Positions 8,121 through 16,409 of a stretch of DNA of 64,000 bases are shown one piece after another. Source of the stretch: Paenibacillus apiarius (GTDB taxonomy: Bacteria > Bacillota > Bacilli > Paenibacillales > Paenibacillaceae); contig NZ_JAFFHZ010000001.1 of NCBI RefSeq assembly GCF_017052585.1, positions 1,178,001 to 1,242,000 on the forward strand, read 5' to 3'. The position numbers and the translations under genes were made by a program. Position 1 is the stretch's first letter, and the number at the start of each line of letters is the position of its first letter. The notes below the pieces were generated by a model. That model did no database searches. It had not been told where the DNA came from and saw nothing but the letters and a program-made list of their open reading frames with translations.

Positions 8121-8810
8121 TCACTTGGCATGCTGTTCGATTTCAGCGACAAACGATTGGGTAATAAGCTGCGGCCTCGTAATCGCCGAGCCGACGACGA
8201 CCGCATGCGCGCCAAGCTGCAGCATATGAGCCGCTTGCGATGGCAAGTTGATTTTGCCTTCGGCAATGACCGGGATGCTTAATGACTTGGCAAGCTTCTC
8301 GACGAGCGAGAAGTTCGGAAGCGAATCCTGGGGTGAGTACGGAGTATAGCCCGACAGCGTCGTCGACACACAATCAACTCCCAGGGATGCGGCATACAAG
8401 GCTTCCTCTTCTGTCGAAATATCCGCCATAACCGCTTGCTGCCGTTCCTTCGCAAAGGCGACGATCTCCTCCAGCGTCTCTCCGTTCGGACGCTTGCGGC
8501 GCGTGGCGTCAAGGGCGATCATATCGACGCCGGCATCGAGCAATTCCTTTACTTCCTTTAAAGTCGGCGTAATGTATATGTCGCTATCCTCGTAATCGCG
8601 CTTCACGATGCCGATAATCGGCAGGCCCGTCATTTTCTTAATCTCTTGAATATCCTTCGCCGTGTTGGCCCGTATTCCCGCAGCCCCGCCCATTTCAGCC
8701 GCCAGCGCCATCTTCGCCATGAATGCCGAGCCGTGCAGCGGCTCATCTTCCAACGCCTGGCAAGACACGATCAGCTTGTTCTGAATTCGTTCCAATATGT
8801 GTTTTCCCAT
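8121..8810 (-). CDS. nanE: N-acetylmannosamine-6-phosphate 2-epimerase NanE
   Basis: Converts ManNAc-6-phosphate to GlcNAc-6-phosphate in sialic acid and ManNAc catabolism. TIM-barrel protein of 229 residues from the ATG at 8810. Family blocks include LIVSCQALEDEPLHG, GAAGIRANTAKDI, PIIGIVKRDYEDSD (catalytic lysine region), DMIALDATRRKRP, VMADISTEEEALYA, DCVSTTLSGYT and the phosphate-binding end IPVIAEGKI plus VVVGSAITRP. The frame is open upstream to 8948, overlapping nanK, but that stretch does not resemble NanE, so I use the family start. nanK lies directly upstream and both share one direction. Confidence 0.93.
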   Translation of the reverse strand: MGKHILERIQNKLIVSCQALEDEPLHGSAFMAKMALAAEMGGAAGIRANTAKDIQEIKKMTGLPIIGIVKRDYEDSDIYITPTLKEVKELLDAGVDMIALDATRRKRPNGETLEEIVAFAKERQQAVMADISTEEEALYAASLGVDCVSTTLSGYTPYSPQDSLPNFSLVEKLAKSLSIPVIAEGKINLPSQAAHMLQLGAHAVVVGSAITRPQLITQSFVAEIEQHAK

Positions 8811-8934
8811 ACCATTCCAACTCCCATTGCTAGTCTGGACAATCCTGTGAACGGCTTCCGTAGTTAATCCCGCCGCGAACATCCGGCTCCAAGGCATATA
8901 ACAATCATGAATGTGAATGTCAGCTCCTACTCTC

Positions 8935-9828
8935 CTAAAGTCGTGCATCCCACACCATCCTGGCCGCTCCGATGGACCCGGCTTGATTCCCTAGCTCGGC
9001 CGCTCTGATTGAAATATGAAGCCTCTGACGCTTTACCCGCTCTTCCAATAGCCCCCACCATATCGACTTGGAATCGACCATGCCGCCGCCGATCAGGATT
9101 GCCTGCGGATTAATGCCAAGGTGAATGTTATGAATGACGACGGTTAAATCATCGATGAATTGGTTTAGCACAGCAGCAACGGCAGGATTGCCCTTCTCAT
9201 AAGCCTCCAATACCTCGACGCCTGACGGAAAATGGATAGACGCCGCCTCTGCGGCTGCTTGAACAAAGGCGGTGCCGGATATGTACTGTTCTATGCAGCC
9301 TCGCTGGCCGCAATTGCATGGACGCCCGTTCGGCACCAAAATGACGTGGCCCCATTCCCCGCCGTTCCATTGCGCCCCTCTCACGATTTTGCCGCCAATC
9401 CGGTTGGCTCCGCCGACCCCCGTGCCCAGCGTCAGCATCGTCACGTCGCAACAGCCTGCTCCCGCCCCGAGCCAGCACTCTCCAATAAGAGCCGTATTGG
9501 CATCGTTATCCACGCTCACCCGGCGATGAAATACAGACTCGATTTCTTCCTTCAGATTGCTTCCTTGCCAGCCGGGCAAATTATCGGTAGCGTATACGAT
9601 TTCGCCGGTGCTTGCATTGACCCGGCCCGCTGTGCCGATTCCGATGCCTTCGCTGTCGGGATGCTGCTCCAACAGCTGCCTGATGACATCCTTGACATTC
9701 GCGAGGATGCAGTCCTTGCCCTTGGCGGCATCTGTCGCTTGATTCGTCTCGCCGGCAATGCGCCCGCTTTGATCGATCACGATCCCTTTAATCGAGGTGC
9801 CGCCAATATCAATTCCAATCGCCTTCAA
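8935..9828 (-). CDS. nanK: ROK-family N-acetylmannosamine kinase NanK
   Basis: Phosphorylates ManNAc at C6, giving the NanE substrate. The ROK fold is shown by the phosphate-loop IGIDIGGTSIKGIV at the N-terminus, DNDANTALIGECW with the catalytic aspartate, TLGTGVGGA, and the zinc motif CNCGQRGCIEQYIS (CxCGxxGCxE). A C-terminal ILIGGGMVD segment closes the sugar site. A TTG start at 9828 is preferred because AGGAGGGAGA precedes it with good spacing and it places the GIDIGGT motif as in other ROK kinases; an ATG at 9852 has no usable site. Glucokinase is the alternative, but nanE adjacency argues for NanK. Confidence 0.85.
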   Translation of the reverse strand: MKAIGIDIGGTSIKGIVIDQSGRIAGETNQATDAAKGKDCILANVKDVIRQLLEQHPDSEGIGIGTAGRVNASTGEIVYATDNLPGWQGSNLKEEIESVFHRRVSVDNDANTALIGECWLGAGAGCCDVTMLTLGTGVGGANRIGGKIVRGAQWNGGEWGHVILVPNGRPCNCGQRGCIEQYISGTAFVQAAAEAASIHFPSGVEVLEAYEKGNPAVAAVLNQFIDDLTVVIHNIHLGINPQAILIGGGMVDSKSIWWGLLEERVKRQRLHISIRAAELGNQAGSIGAARMVWDARL

Positions 9829-9894
9829 CTCATTCTCCCTCCTCGTGTCCATTCCCCGAGCAGATTCAAGCGGGAATATTTACTTTTCTGAAAA

Positions 9895-9931
9895 ATTATA
9901 ACGGATATATTCTTCATATATACATATGTAT
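9895..9931 (-). promoter_or_regulatory. Promoter and palindromic operator before nanK
   Basis: A TATAAT (9895-9900, minus strand) lies about 70 bases before the nanK start. A perfect 12-base palindrome ATACATATGTAT (9920-9931) covers the expected -35 position. This is a good candidate operator for one of the two flanking RpiR regulators. Confidence 0.5.
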
Positions 9932-9977
9932 CGCCGCTCGGCCTGAGATAGCACAGGCAAACGGCGATAAACAACAT

Positions 9978-10838
9978 CTAATACAGTTTATCAGAGATTG
10001 ATTTTGCGGATAGTTCCCTAAATCTCAAAGCCTGTTTCTTCATATGAAGCGACACGGCTACGTTCAAAATATCGATGACGGCAAGCTGTGAAATTTTGGC
10101 GGCCAGCGAGCTGCCTTGCAGCGGATTTTCACGCGCCACAATGAGCAGGATGATATCGGCCACTTTCGTAATCGGCGAACGGGCATTGCTTGTTAACGCA
10201 ATCACCTTCGCTCCCGTTTTTTTCGCAATCATCAAATTTTCGATGGTGTCCTTCGTGCTCCCGGAAATCGAAATGCCTACCGCGACGTCCTCTTTACTCA
10301 TAAAAGCGGCTTGCATCGCCTGAAAATGAGTATCCGTCTTGGCGCTGCTCAGTTTCCCGATGCGCGAGAACGTGTGCGCTGCCTGCACTGCCGTCAAGCC
10401 CGAGGAGCCTACGCCGAAGAAGCAAATGTTCTTCGCTGCAATCAAGGCTTCAATGGCCTGCCCCAATTGACCCGGATCGAGTAATTCACGGGTTTGCTCC
10501 AAGGTATTAATGTGCGTGGCCACGATTTTCTGGCTCAGCACTTCCGGCTCGTCCGTTTCGTTCACCGCCTGGTGCAAATGCTCGGCCGGCTTTACCAAAT
10601 CTTGCGCCAAGGACAGCTTGAACTCTTGAAACCCCTGAAACTTCAATTTGCGGCAAAACCGCAGCACCGTCGTCTCGCCTACATCGGCATTCTCGGCAAG
10701 CTCGGTTATGGAATGGTAAATGACATCCTGCGCATTTTCCAAAATGTATAGAGCTACCTTCTGTTCGGTCTTCGTCAATCCATTCAGGTGACTTCGTATG
10801 TTGAGCAATGTTTTCCCGGTCTCATTTCCGCTAATCAC
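9978..10838 (-). CDS. Second MurR/RpiR-family transcriptional regulator
   Basis: 286 residues starting at a GTG with GGAGG upstream. The architecture matches the regulator at 6829-7686: N-terminal helix-turn-helix (LTKTEQKVALYIL, ITELAENADVGETTVLRFCR) and SIS domain (CFFGVGSSGLTAVQAAHTF, VAVGISISGSTKDTIENL, ALTSNARSPITKVAD). It lies directly upstream of nanK on the same strand with a 125-base gap that contains a separate promoter. It probably controls nanK-nanE. Having two paralogous RpiR proteins bracketing two catabolic genes suggests they sense different sugar phosphates. Confidence 0.9.
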   Translation of the reverse strand: MISGNETGKTLLNIRSHLNGLTKTEQKVALYILENAQDVIYHSITELAENADVGETTVLRFCRKLKFQGFQEFKLSLAQDLVKPAEHLHQAVNETDEPEVLSQKIVATHINTLEQTRELLDPGQLGQAIEALIAAKNICFFGVGSSGLTAVQAAHTFSRIGKLSSAKTDTHFQAMQAAFMSKEDVAVGISISGSTKDTIENLMIAKKTGAKVIALTSNARSPITKVADIILLIVARENPLQGSSLAAKISQLAVIDILNVAVSLHMKKQALRFRELSAKSISDKLY

Positions 10839-11103
10839 ATATAATCCTCCTGTAGCACCTTCATATCGGAATATTTTTTCTTTTAAAAGAATAATAGAGG
10901 TACTATTCTCCTTTATTTCTTTATTTTATATGCAGAACTACCGATTTGCAACAAATTACAAGCTTGGGCTTTAGGGGGGGGCGTGACCGTTTTTTTTCCG
11001 TTTGGTTCCTTTTTATCTCATCCCTAAAAAAGATCGGAGGTATTCTCTCTCAAAATCAAAACTTCATCATATTAGACTCCAAGACTTTCCAAACACACAT
11101 ATA

Positions 11104-11138
11104 AAAAAGGAGCCGCCTCATTCTGAGGTAGCCCCTTT
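11104..11138 (-). terminator. Terminator of the small secreted protein gene
   Basis: AAAGGGGCTACCTCA / TGAGGCGGCTCCTTT arms with a 3-base loop and few mismatches, followed on the minus strand by a T-run, 15 bases after the gene's stop codon. Confidence 0.85.
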
Positions 11139-11153
11139 GTAATCGTTATTTAC

Positions 11154-11600
11154 TTAAAATTGTCTTGCACTGACATTGATGTCCATTTCGTGTCCATCAC
11201 TGCTAGTTACATAGACTTTCCACTTCCCAGACATTCCACCGCCGCTGTTCATAGTAAAATTTCTTGTTCTGCCTTCGCCAGGACCAACTTCAACATATCC
11301 ATGGTCTTTATAACCAATATGCTCCACTTTAAATTTTACTGTTTTCGATCTGTGGTTGTTTTTAACAAATACATTTAATTCTTTTCCGTTTGATGGTGAA
11401 AGTGAAAATGTATTCTCAAAAGCAGACCTGCTTACGTGGTGCACGTCGTTTATGGGGGTATTATCAAGAGTCGTAAATTCTGTTTCATTTTCGATTTCCT
11501 GCCCACTAGCCACTTTTAACCCGTCATTATCTGCAAAAGATACCGAGGAGATGGATAACATCAAAATCATAGACATGCAAATTACCATAAATTTTTTCAT
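11154..11600 (-). CDS. Small secreted beta-rich protein, unknown function
   Basis: 148 residues from the ATG at 11600, preceded by AAGGAGG. A clear signal peptide (MKKFMVICMSMILMLSISS, cleavage likely after VSFA) is followed by a polar, glycine- and valine-rich domain with alternating hydrophobic residues (FKVEHIGYKDHGYVEVGPGEG, MSGKWKVYVTSSDGHEMDINV), suggesting a beta sandwich. There are no cysteines in the mature part and no enzyme motif. The gene is more AT-rich than its neighbours and lies beside the peptide-signalling pair, so it may have been gained horizontally. I do not recognise a family. Confidence 0.75.
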   Translation of the reverse strand: MKKFMVICMSMILMLSISSVSFADNDGLKVASGQEIENETEFTTLDNTPINDVHHVSRSAFENTFSLSPSNGKELNVFVKNNHRSKTVKFKVEHIGYKDHGYVEVGPGEGRTRNFTMNSGGGMSGKWKVYVTSSDGHEMDINVSARQF

Positions 11601-12242
11601 GATAAACATCCTCCTTCATTGTTATTGAGCATAGTTTACCCGAATGCCAGCTTTAAGGGTTCTTCAAAAAGAGTACGAAAACAGGTGGTTAGCGGCCTAA
11701 ATTTGGAGGGTTCGAAAGCAAATAGGCCGTTTGCGAGAGTGAATAGTGCGGGTGTAGATTGAAGTCTAGGAGCTCAGCATCCGATGGTAAAAACCTACGC
11801 AGATTTATAGTTCATAAACGATAGAAACAGGCGAATAGCTTCTACCTGGTCACCTTCCTTTATTAGATTTTTGTTTCCATCATTATGACTATCGGAATGA
11901 AGAGTATTACATTCATAATCAAAACAAGCTGGATTCACTGCTATTGTACCATATATTATAAAAAAAGGAATCATTGATATTAATCACTCAAATTATTGCA
12001 TCTTCTATTTCATGTGGAGCCTCGTAACATGCATGTCCTCTTTTACTTCGTTTTCTCAGATCCTGAAGGAATCCTCCTCAAAATTCGACAAAAATAGCTA
12101 GAGAATTTAACCAGAAGTCAATTCGAGATTCAACCCATCCTAACTTATACTAGATTAAACAGATTTAGGTATTGAGATAATTTGTAAGTTATGCAGGAGT
12201 TTTTATCCAAATGATGAATTACTAATGAGGAGGGTCCACAAA
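11601..12242. other. Gene-free region of about 640 bases
   Basis: AT-rich with no credible reading frame on either strand. A GGCCTaaattt...aaatAGGCC inverted repeat lies near 11693-11735. A stretch near 11655 (GGTTCTTCAAAAAGAG) resembles a sequence at 49177 (GGTTGTTCAAAAAGAC), which may be the footprint of a lost insertion element. The promoter of the receptor gene must lie in the last 100 bases; a TATACT near 12147 and a TTGAGATAATTTG near 12175 are weak candidates. Confidence 0.4.
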
Positions 12243-13598
12243 ATGTTATATGACCATCATGTAGCTCCGACGGTACTCCGTCAAAAGTTGCAAGAGGAAC
12301 TGATTAAAAGGGGGTGGAAGCAAAAAGATCTGGCGGAAGCTGCTGAAATAGAGAGTTCATCGATCAGCAACATCTTCAACCATAAACAGTTCCTTATGCT
12401 TCCACAGCTCCATGCCATGAATCAAGCTTTTGGTTCCCCGAACCATGCCTTTTATGAAGAGTTTATTGGGGAATGCTGTAGCGAAAACGGCCGGCTAAAG
12501 CCAGATAAGACGAGCGATTTCATACTCCACTGTATCGCAATTGAAAAGTATGAACTCGTCAAACAACTTGTCCAACTCCTCCATGAAGAAACTAGCCGTT
12601 CCAAAATGATCGACCCCACCTTCAGGATAGCCGAACACATCTTCCAGTCAGACAAGCGCAACTTCTCACTCCCCTTCTATGACATCATCACCCAGAACGG
12701 ATACAGCAGAAGTGAAAAATTGGCCATCTCCTACTACAGAAGATTTCTCATCCTTAGAAACCTGGACACTTGCGGAGCCGGTAGTGAAGCATTATGTCAG
12801 CTTTTTGAATATTTGCCTTTATTGCCCGATAAAATGAGATTTGATGCATATTATCGCATCCTGACGTTCTATAATGTAGTAGAGAACTGGCCAAAGCTGC
12901 TCCTGTATGCCAAAGAGCTGCGGAACATTGCACTTGCCGAAGGACAAAATGACTATGTGGCCGAAAGTTGGTTGTATGAGTCATTCGCATTGAAAGGCAT
13001 GAAAAACTTTGAAGGCGCATTAAAGGCTACTCTGGAGTATGGTGTATATGGGGACCATTACGCCTGGTTATCCAAATGCAACGAACTTTACATCTCCATT
13101 GAGATGAAGCAAACCGAGCCTATCGAAGAGATTATGAGCATGCTGAAGGACGTCCAATTGCTCCTCGTGATCCCAGTTGCCTTGGATAGCTATATCAGCA
13201 ACGGGGCGTTCCAAGATGCGAAACAGTACCTGGATAAGTATAAGTCATATGTAGACGACTTGTTATCTCGGAAGGACCCATTTTACTTGAAACATAAACT
13301 GCGCCTGACGCAAGCTTTGAGTCAATATTATTTTGGAACCGAGCAACATGAAATCGGATTTGAATACAACGCTGTATCTTTGGAATTGGCACTTAAGCTC
13401 AAGAACATGCAGCGTGTAGGAATGGCTGTCGTTACCTTTCAAGAACATGAAATGCATGCTTCAGCAGAGCAAAAGAATCGATACGTACATATCCTTTTGA
13501 AAGAGGTGAATTCAGATGAAGAAAGCATCGATCATCATGTTCATGGCTCTTTTCTTGTTCAGTTTTACAGGAGCATCGTCGGGAATGGGACTGGGTGA
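12243..13598 (+). CDS. RRNPP-type quorum-sensing receptor (XRE HTH plus TPR domain)
   Basis: 451 residues from the ATG at 12243 (GAGGAGG upstream). Residues about 8-60 form an XRE-type DNA-binding domain (LRQKLQEELIKRGWKQKDLA, ESSSISNIFNHKQF). The remaining about 380 residues are an all-helical repeat array with aromatic-rich pairs (YDIITQNGYSRSEKLAISYY, WLYESFALKGMKNFEGALKA), as in the TPR domains of PlcR, NprR, AimR and the Paenibacillaceae receptor families. Such receptors bind a re-imported peptide and change DNA binding. The strongest support is the overlapping pro-peptide gene beginning inside its 3' end, the usual genetic arrangement of cognate pairs. Target genes are unknown; the secreted-protein gene upstream is one possibility. 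Confidence 0.85.
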   Translation: MLYDHHVAPTVLRQKLQEELIKRGWKQKDLAEAAEIESSSISNIFNHKQFLMLPQLHAMNQAFGSPNHAFYEEFIGECCSENGRLKPDKTSDFILHCIAIEKYELVKQLVQLLHEETSRSKMIDPTFRIAEHIFQSDKRNFSLPFYDIITQNGYSRSEKLAISYYRRFLILRNLDTCGAGSEALCQLFEYLPLLPDKMRFDAYYRILTFYNVVENWPKLLLYAKELRNIALAEGQNDYVAESWLYESFALKGMKNFEGALKATLEYGVYGDHYAWLSKCNELYISIEMKQTEPIEEIMSMLKDVQLLLVIPVALDSYISNGAFQDAKQYLDKYKSYVDDLLSRKDPFYLKHKLRLTQALSQYYFGTEQHEIGFEYNAVSLELALKLKNMQRVGMAVVTFQEHEMHASAEQKNRYVHILLKEVNSDEESIDHHVHGSFLVQFYRSIVGNGTG

Positions 13599-13737
13599 CA
13601 TCGGAACAGGTTGGCTAGCCGGCGACATTGGAACAGGCTGGTCGCCAAGTGTCATCGGAGCGGGATGGCAGACAAGCAACATCGGATCAGGATGGTCACC
13701 AATGAGTAACTTAAACAGTGATACCATGAACACGTAA
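13516..13737 (+). CDS. Secreted signalling pro-peptide with four tandem 9-residue repeats
   Basis: 73 residues, starting 83 bases inside the receptor gene in another frame, with AGAGGTG seven bases before the ATG. Residues 1-21 are a classic export signal (MKKASIIMFMALFLFSFTGA). The rest is built from four consecutive 9-residue units: GLGDIGTGW, LAGDIGTGW, SPSVIGAGW, QTSNIGSGW, sharing the core [DVN]-I-G-[TAS]-G-W, then a 16-residue tail. At DNA level these are imperfect 27-base repeats with synonymous differences, so selection is on the peptide. This is what a pheromone precursor releasing several copies of a short peptide should look like. The exact mature peptide cannot be read from sequence; IG-x-GW is the constant part. 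Confidence 0.85.
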   Translation: MKKASIIMFMALFLFSFTGASSGMGLGDIGTGWLAGDIGTGWSPSVIGAGWQTSNIGSGWSPMSNLNSDTMNT

Positions 13738-13758
13738 TCTGGCAGGACATTAGCGATA

Positions 13759-13787
13759 GGGGCCCTTGATTCAAGGGTCTCTTTTGT
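13759..13787 (+). terminator. Terminator of the receptor/pro-peptide operon
   Basis: GGGGCCCTT / AAGGGTCTC arms (with G-U pairs) around GATTC, followed by TTTTGTTGTT, 20 bases after the pro-peptide stop codon. Confidence 0.8.
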
Positions 13788-14043
13788 TGTTCTCTTCTCA
13801 GCCAAGATCCTCGGATACTTTCTTGTCGGGGCGAACGGCTAATCTGACGCTGAACCTCTTCGGAACGCAGGCCTTGAAGGGCCTTGCTTTCAAAACATCT
13901 GGCCTATAGGCCACGGTGAATTCTCTCACGTACATCCCGTTGTTCCTATGCCAAACCTGAGAGAATCTATCCCCCAATTGATGTTCTAAATAAAGGAAAA
14001 ACTGACGATAAACGTATCGTCAGTTTTTTTGACAAGTATAGGT
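13788..14043. other. Gene-free stretch, possible transposase tail
   Basis: No intact gene. A plus-strand frame from about 13845 to the TAA near 13989 encodes about 45 residues with no start codon (contains PIGHGEFSHV and PMPNLRESIPQLMF); it reads like the C-terminal end of some protein, possibly a transposase, but I cannot identify it. Confidence 0.25.
13997..14030 (+). terminator. Strong orphan intrinsic terminator
   Basis: Perfect 10-base arms ACTGACGATA / TATCGTCAGT with an AACG loop and seven Ts. There is no intact gene directly upstream on the plus strand; the A-run on the other side means it could also end minus-strand transcription from 14280. Confidence 0.85.
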
Positions 14044-14280
14044 TCAATCCACACTGTTTTTTACATACGCTTGTGCCAACTCAACATTATCACCCTGTAG
14101 TTCAACCCGATATTTACAACTGCTACTCATCCAATAATCTTGAAAAGTTGCATCCGATGTGGCCGAGTAGAGGGTAAGCGAATGTTTTTCCCACCAAATG
14201 TTGTCTGAACATTTTTCCAAGAGACTGGCCGTAGCGCCCCCTTTGTCTACCGATAAACCGTATCTACCGTATCTACCGGC
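14044..14280 (-). pseudogene. Orphan coding fragment without a start
   Basis: A 78-codon open stretch on the minus strand ending at TGA (14044-14046), with protein-like composition (SLLEKCSDNIWWEKHSLTLY, TFQDYWMSSSCKYRVELQ, ELAQAYVKNSVD). An in-frame TAG at 14281-14283 closes it upstream and no ATG or GTG with a ribosome site is present, so it is probably the 3' end of a lost gene. Just inside the open end is a direct duplication of a 9-base unit (CGGTAGATA). The family is not recognised. The strong terminator at 13997-14030 is correctly placed to be its own. Confidence 0.4.
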
Positions 14281-14517
14281 CTACATGCATTTACAACAGT
14301 TCTAAGCCGTTGAAAGAAATAACTTTCTGTCAACTACTATACTAGATATTCGCACCTTTTATTTATCTATAAAATGATTTTCTTCTCTTATCTCCTCTAA
14401 TTGCGGGAATGATTGCTTTCGATTGAAATAAGGCGTGCATGAGGTACAATAGGAATACGTGTTCAAAAAGATGAGATGAGGCTGCTGCGTACAGCCCATG
14501 AAATGGGGAGAGAAACG

Positions 14518-15330
14518 ATGTATAAGCTAATTGCCATTGACGTAGACGACACATTGATTACCGATGACAAAGAAGTGACGCCCGGCACGAAGCAAGCGCT
14601 GGAGCAGGCCGTCGCCCAAGGCGTTGCCGTAACGCTGGCTACCGGCCGCATGTACGCGTCCGCGCACAATATTGCGCTGCAGACCGGGTTGAACGTGCCG
14701 CTCATTACGTATCAAGGCTCGTTAGTGAAAAATGTGATTGACGGACACATTTTGTACGAACGTTCGGTGCCGAAAGATGCCGCGCTCAGCCTGCTGCGTT
14801 ATTGCGACGAGCATAAGCTGCACCTGCAGCTTTACATTGACGACCATTTGTATGCTCGTGAAGAAAATGACAAACTCATCGCGTATGCGAATTTGTCGAA
14901 CATTCCGTATACGATCGAGCCTGATTTCGACCGATTGCTGGCGTCTCCATCGACGAAGATGCTCATGATTGACGAACCGGAACGGTTGGACGCCATCGCG
15001 CCGGAGCTGCGGGAACTGCTCGGCCCGGATGTTCATATTACGAAATCGAAGCCGCATTTCCTCGAAGTGACGCACCGCGAAGGCACCAAGGGCAGCGCAC
15101 TGCGCCATCTTGCCCGGCACTTCGGCTGCAGCTTGGAAGAAACGATTGCAATCGGTGACTCGTGGAACGACCACGATATGATTGAGGCAGCCGGACTCGG
15201 CGTCGCCATGGACAATGCCGTCGACTCGCTCAAAGCAGTCGCAGACTACGTGACGCTTAGCAATAACGAGGAAGGCGTCCGCCATGTCATCGAGAAGTTC
15301 GTGCTTCATCCTGCTCAAGACAAGCAATAA
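14518..15330 (+). CDS. Cof-type HAD-IIB sugar-phosphate phosphatase
   Basis: 270 residues from the ATG at 14518 (GGGGAG upstream). HAD motif I is IAIDVDDTLITDD, motif II LATGRM, and motif III/IV KGSALRHLARHFG followed by AIGDSWNDHDMIEAAG. The cap between about residues 80 and 190 is the alpha/beta C2B type of Cof/YkrA-like phosphatases. These act on sugar phosphates, flavin or PLP in vitro, and the natural substrate cannot be told from sequence. It is a single gene with its own terminator. Confidence 0.92.
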   Translation: MYKLIAIDVDDTLITDDKEVTPGTKQALEQAVAQGVAVTLATGRMYASAHNIALQTGLNVPLITYQGSLVKNVIDGHILYERSVPKDAALSLLRYCDEHKLHLQLYIDDHLYAREENDKLIAYANLSNIPYTIEPDFDRLLASPSTKMLMIDEPERLDAIAPELRELLGPDVHITKSKPHFLEVTHREGTKGSALRHLARHFGCSLEETIAIGDSWNDHDMIEAAGLGVAMDNAVDSLKAVADYVTLSNNEEGVRHVIEKFVLHPAQDKQ

Positions 15331-15345
15331 CGCGTGACGGAATAC

Positions 15346-15403
15346 AACAAGCCGCTCATCCAGTGCGTATACATGTATGCACGGTGGAGCGGCTTGTTTT
15401 TTG
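15346..15403 (+). terminator. Terminator of the HAD phosphatase gene
   Basis: Perfect 12-base arms AACAAGCCGCTC / GAGCGGCTTGTT with an inner GTGCGTATACATGTATGCAC hairpin, then TTTTTT. Confidence 0.92.
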
Positions 15404-15485
15404 CCTCTATGAGCTGTGATGCCTCGATTGCCTCAACTTATTGAGCGGTGCTTCGCTTCAGACTATATCATCGTTCACCTGAACG

Positions 15486-16409
15486 TCATCCGCCTATCCG
15501 CATCCCCGTACGAGCCAATGTGACTTGTGACGGCAGTGGATACGATTGGCGCAAATCGATATCGTGGGACATATGCGTGAATACCGTTTGCTGCGGCTGA
15601 ATGTCCTCAATTAGCCGCAGCGCCTCTACCATATCATAGACGGACCGGGTCGAATATTCCGCCTGCTCATGATAGAAGTTCGTCCCTAAAATAAGCAGGT
15701 CGAGGTCCTTGAACCATTGCAGTTCCTCCTCGCCCAAGCCGATCGCATCAGAGGCGTACACCCAGCTTCGCAAGACCGGACTGGCTGTGCCATCCGGCCC
15801 AGCTTGCCCCCTTCCCGCCCCGGCGACAGGCGCAACGCCATCCACCCGATCGAACCGGTACGCATAAGCATATCCGTTCTTGCCGTGATTCACCCGAATC
15901 GGACGGATGGACCATTCGTGCCAACGCCAAGGCTCCTCGATGCTCTGGAACGTCACGAACCGTTCGAGCCATGGATACATCGGGCGAATCGTCTCGCTTA
16001 CCTCGGCCGGCGTAATGACGCGCCCCTTCCGCTGCAGCCAGCGGCATGCGTCCGCATAGGCGGTTAGGCCTGCAATATGATCTTGATGCGCATGCGTAAT
16101 CAACAGCTCGTCCAGCCAGAAGATGCCGGCGCGCTCCATCTGTCCCGTCCAATCGGGCCCGCAATCGATGAGCAGCTTATCCTCTCCCCGTTCCAGCAGC
16201 ACGGACGAGCGGTACCTGCGGTTAACTCCGCTTCGTCTCGCTTCTTCGCACACCTCGCACGCGCAATACACACGCGGCACTCCCATCGAATCCCCGGTCC
16301 CCCAGAAGGCAATGCTCCAATCCTCCGCTGCGCTCAAGGGTTGAAGCGGGTCAGCCGAATCCGCTGCGCCCGTATTTGCGCCGCATGCCGTTATCGAATT
16401 GTGCTCCAT
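15486..16409 (-). CDS. MBL-fold metallo-hydrolase, PhnP-like
   Basis: 307 residues. The N-terminal GTGDSMGVPRVYCACEVCEEA contains the CxCxxC cluster that binds a structural zinc in PhnP-type phosphodiesterases, followed by LLIDCGPDW and the active-site metal motif ITHAHQDHIAG (HxHxDH). Later ligands are probably in VNHGKNGYAY, YASDAIG and FTHMSHD. PhnP cleaves phosphoribosyl cyclic phosphate, but no phn genes are nearby, so a general cyclic phosphodiesterase role is equally likely. A Gly/Ala-rich insertion (residues about 200-220, VAPVAGAGRGQAGPDGTAS) is unusual. The ATG has GGGGGA upstream. Confidence 0.85.
   Translation of the reverse strand: MEHNSITACGANTGAADSADPLQPLSAAEDWSIAFWGTGDSMGVPRVYCACEVCEEARRSGVNRRYRSSVLLERGEDKLLIDCGPDWTGQMERAGIFWLDELLITHAHQDHIAGLTAYADACRWLQRKGRVITPAEVSETIRPMYPWLERFVTFQSIEEPWRWHEWSIRPIRVNHGKNGYAYAYRFDRVDGVAPVAGAGRGQAGPDGTASPVLRSWVYASDAIGLGEEELQWFKDLDLLILGTNFYHEQAEYSTRSVYDMVEALRLIEDIQPQQTVFTHMSHDIDLRQSYPLPSQVTLARTGMRIGG

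Noticed and set aside
8811-8948. N-terminal extension of NanE by 46 codons
   Set aside because: The stretch does not resemble NanE, overlaps nanK, and the internal ATG at 8810 gives the family's normal length.
13845-13989. Transposase C-terminus on the plus strand
   Set aside because: Only about 45 codons, no start, and no motif strong enough to name a family.
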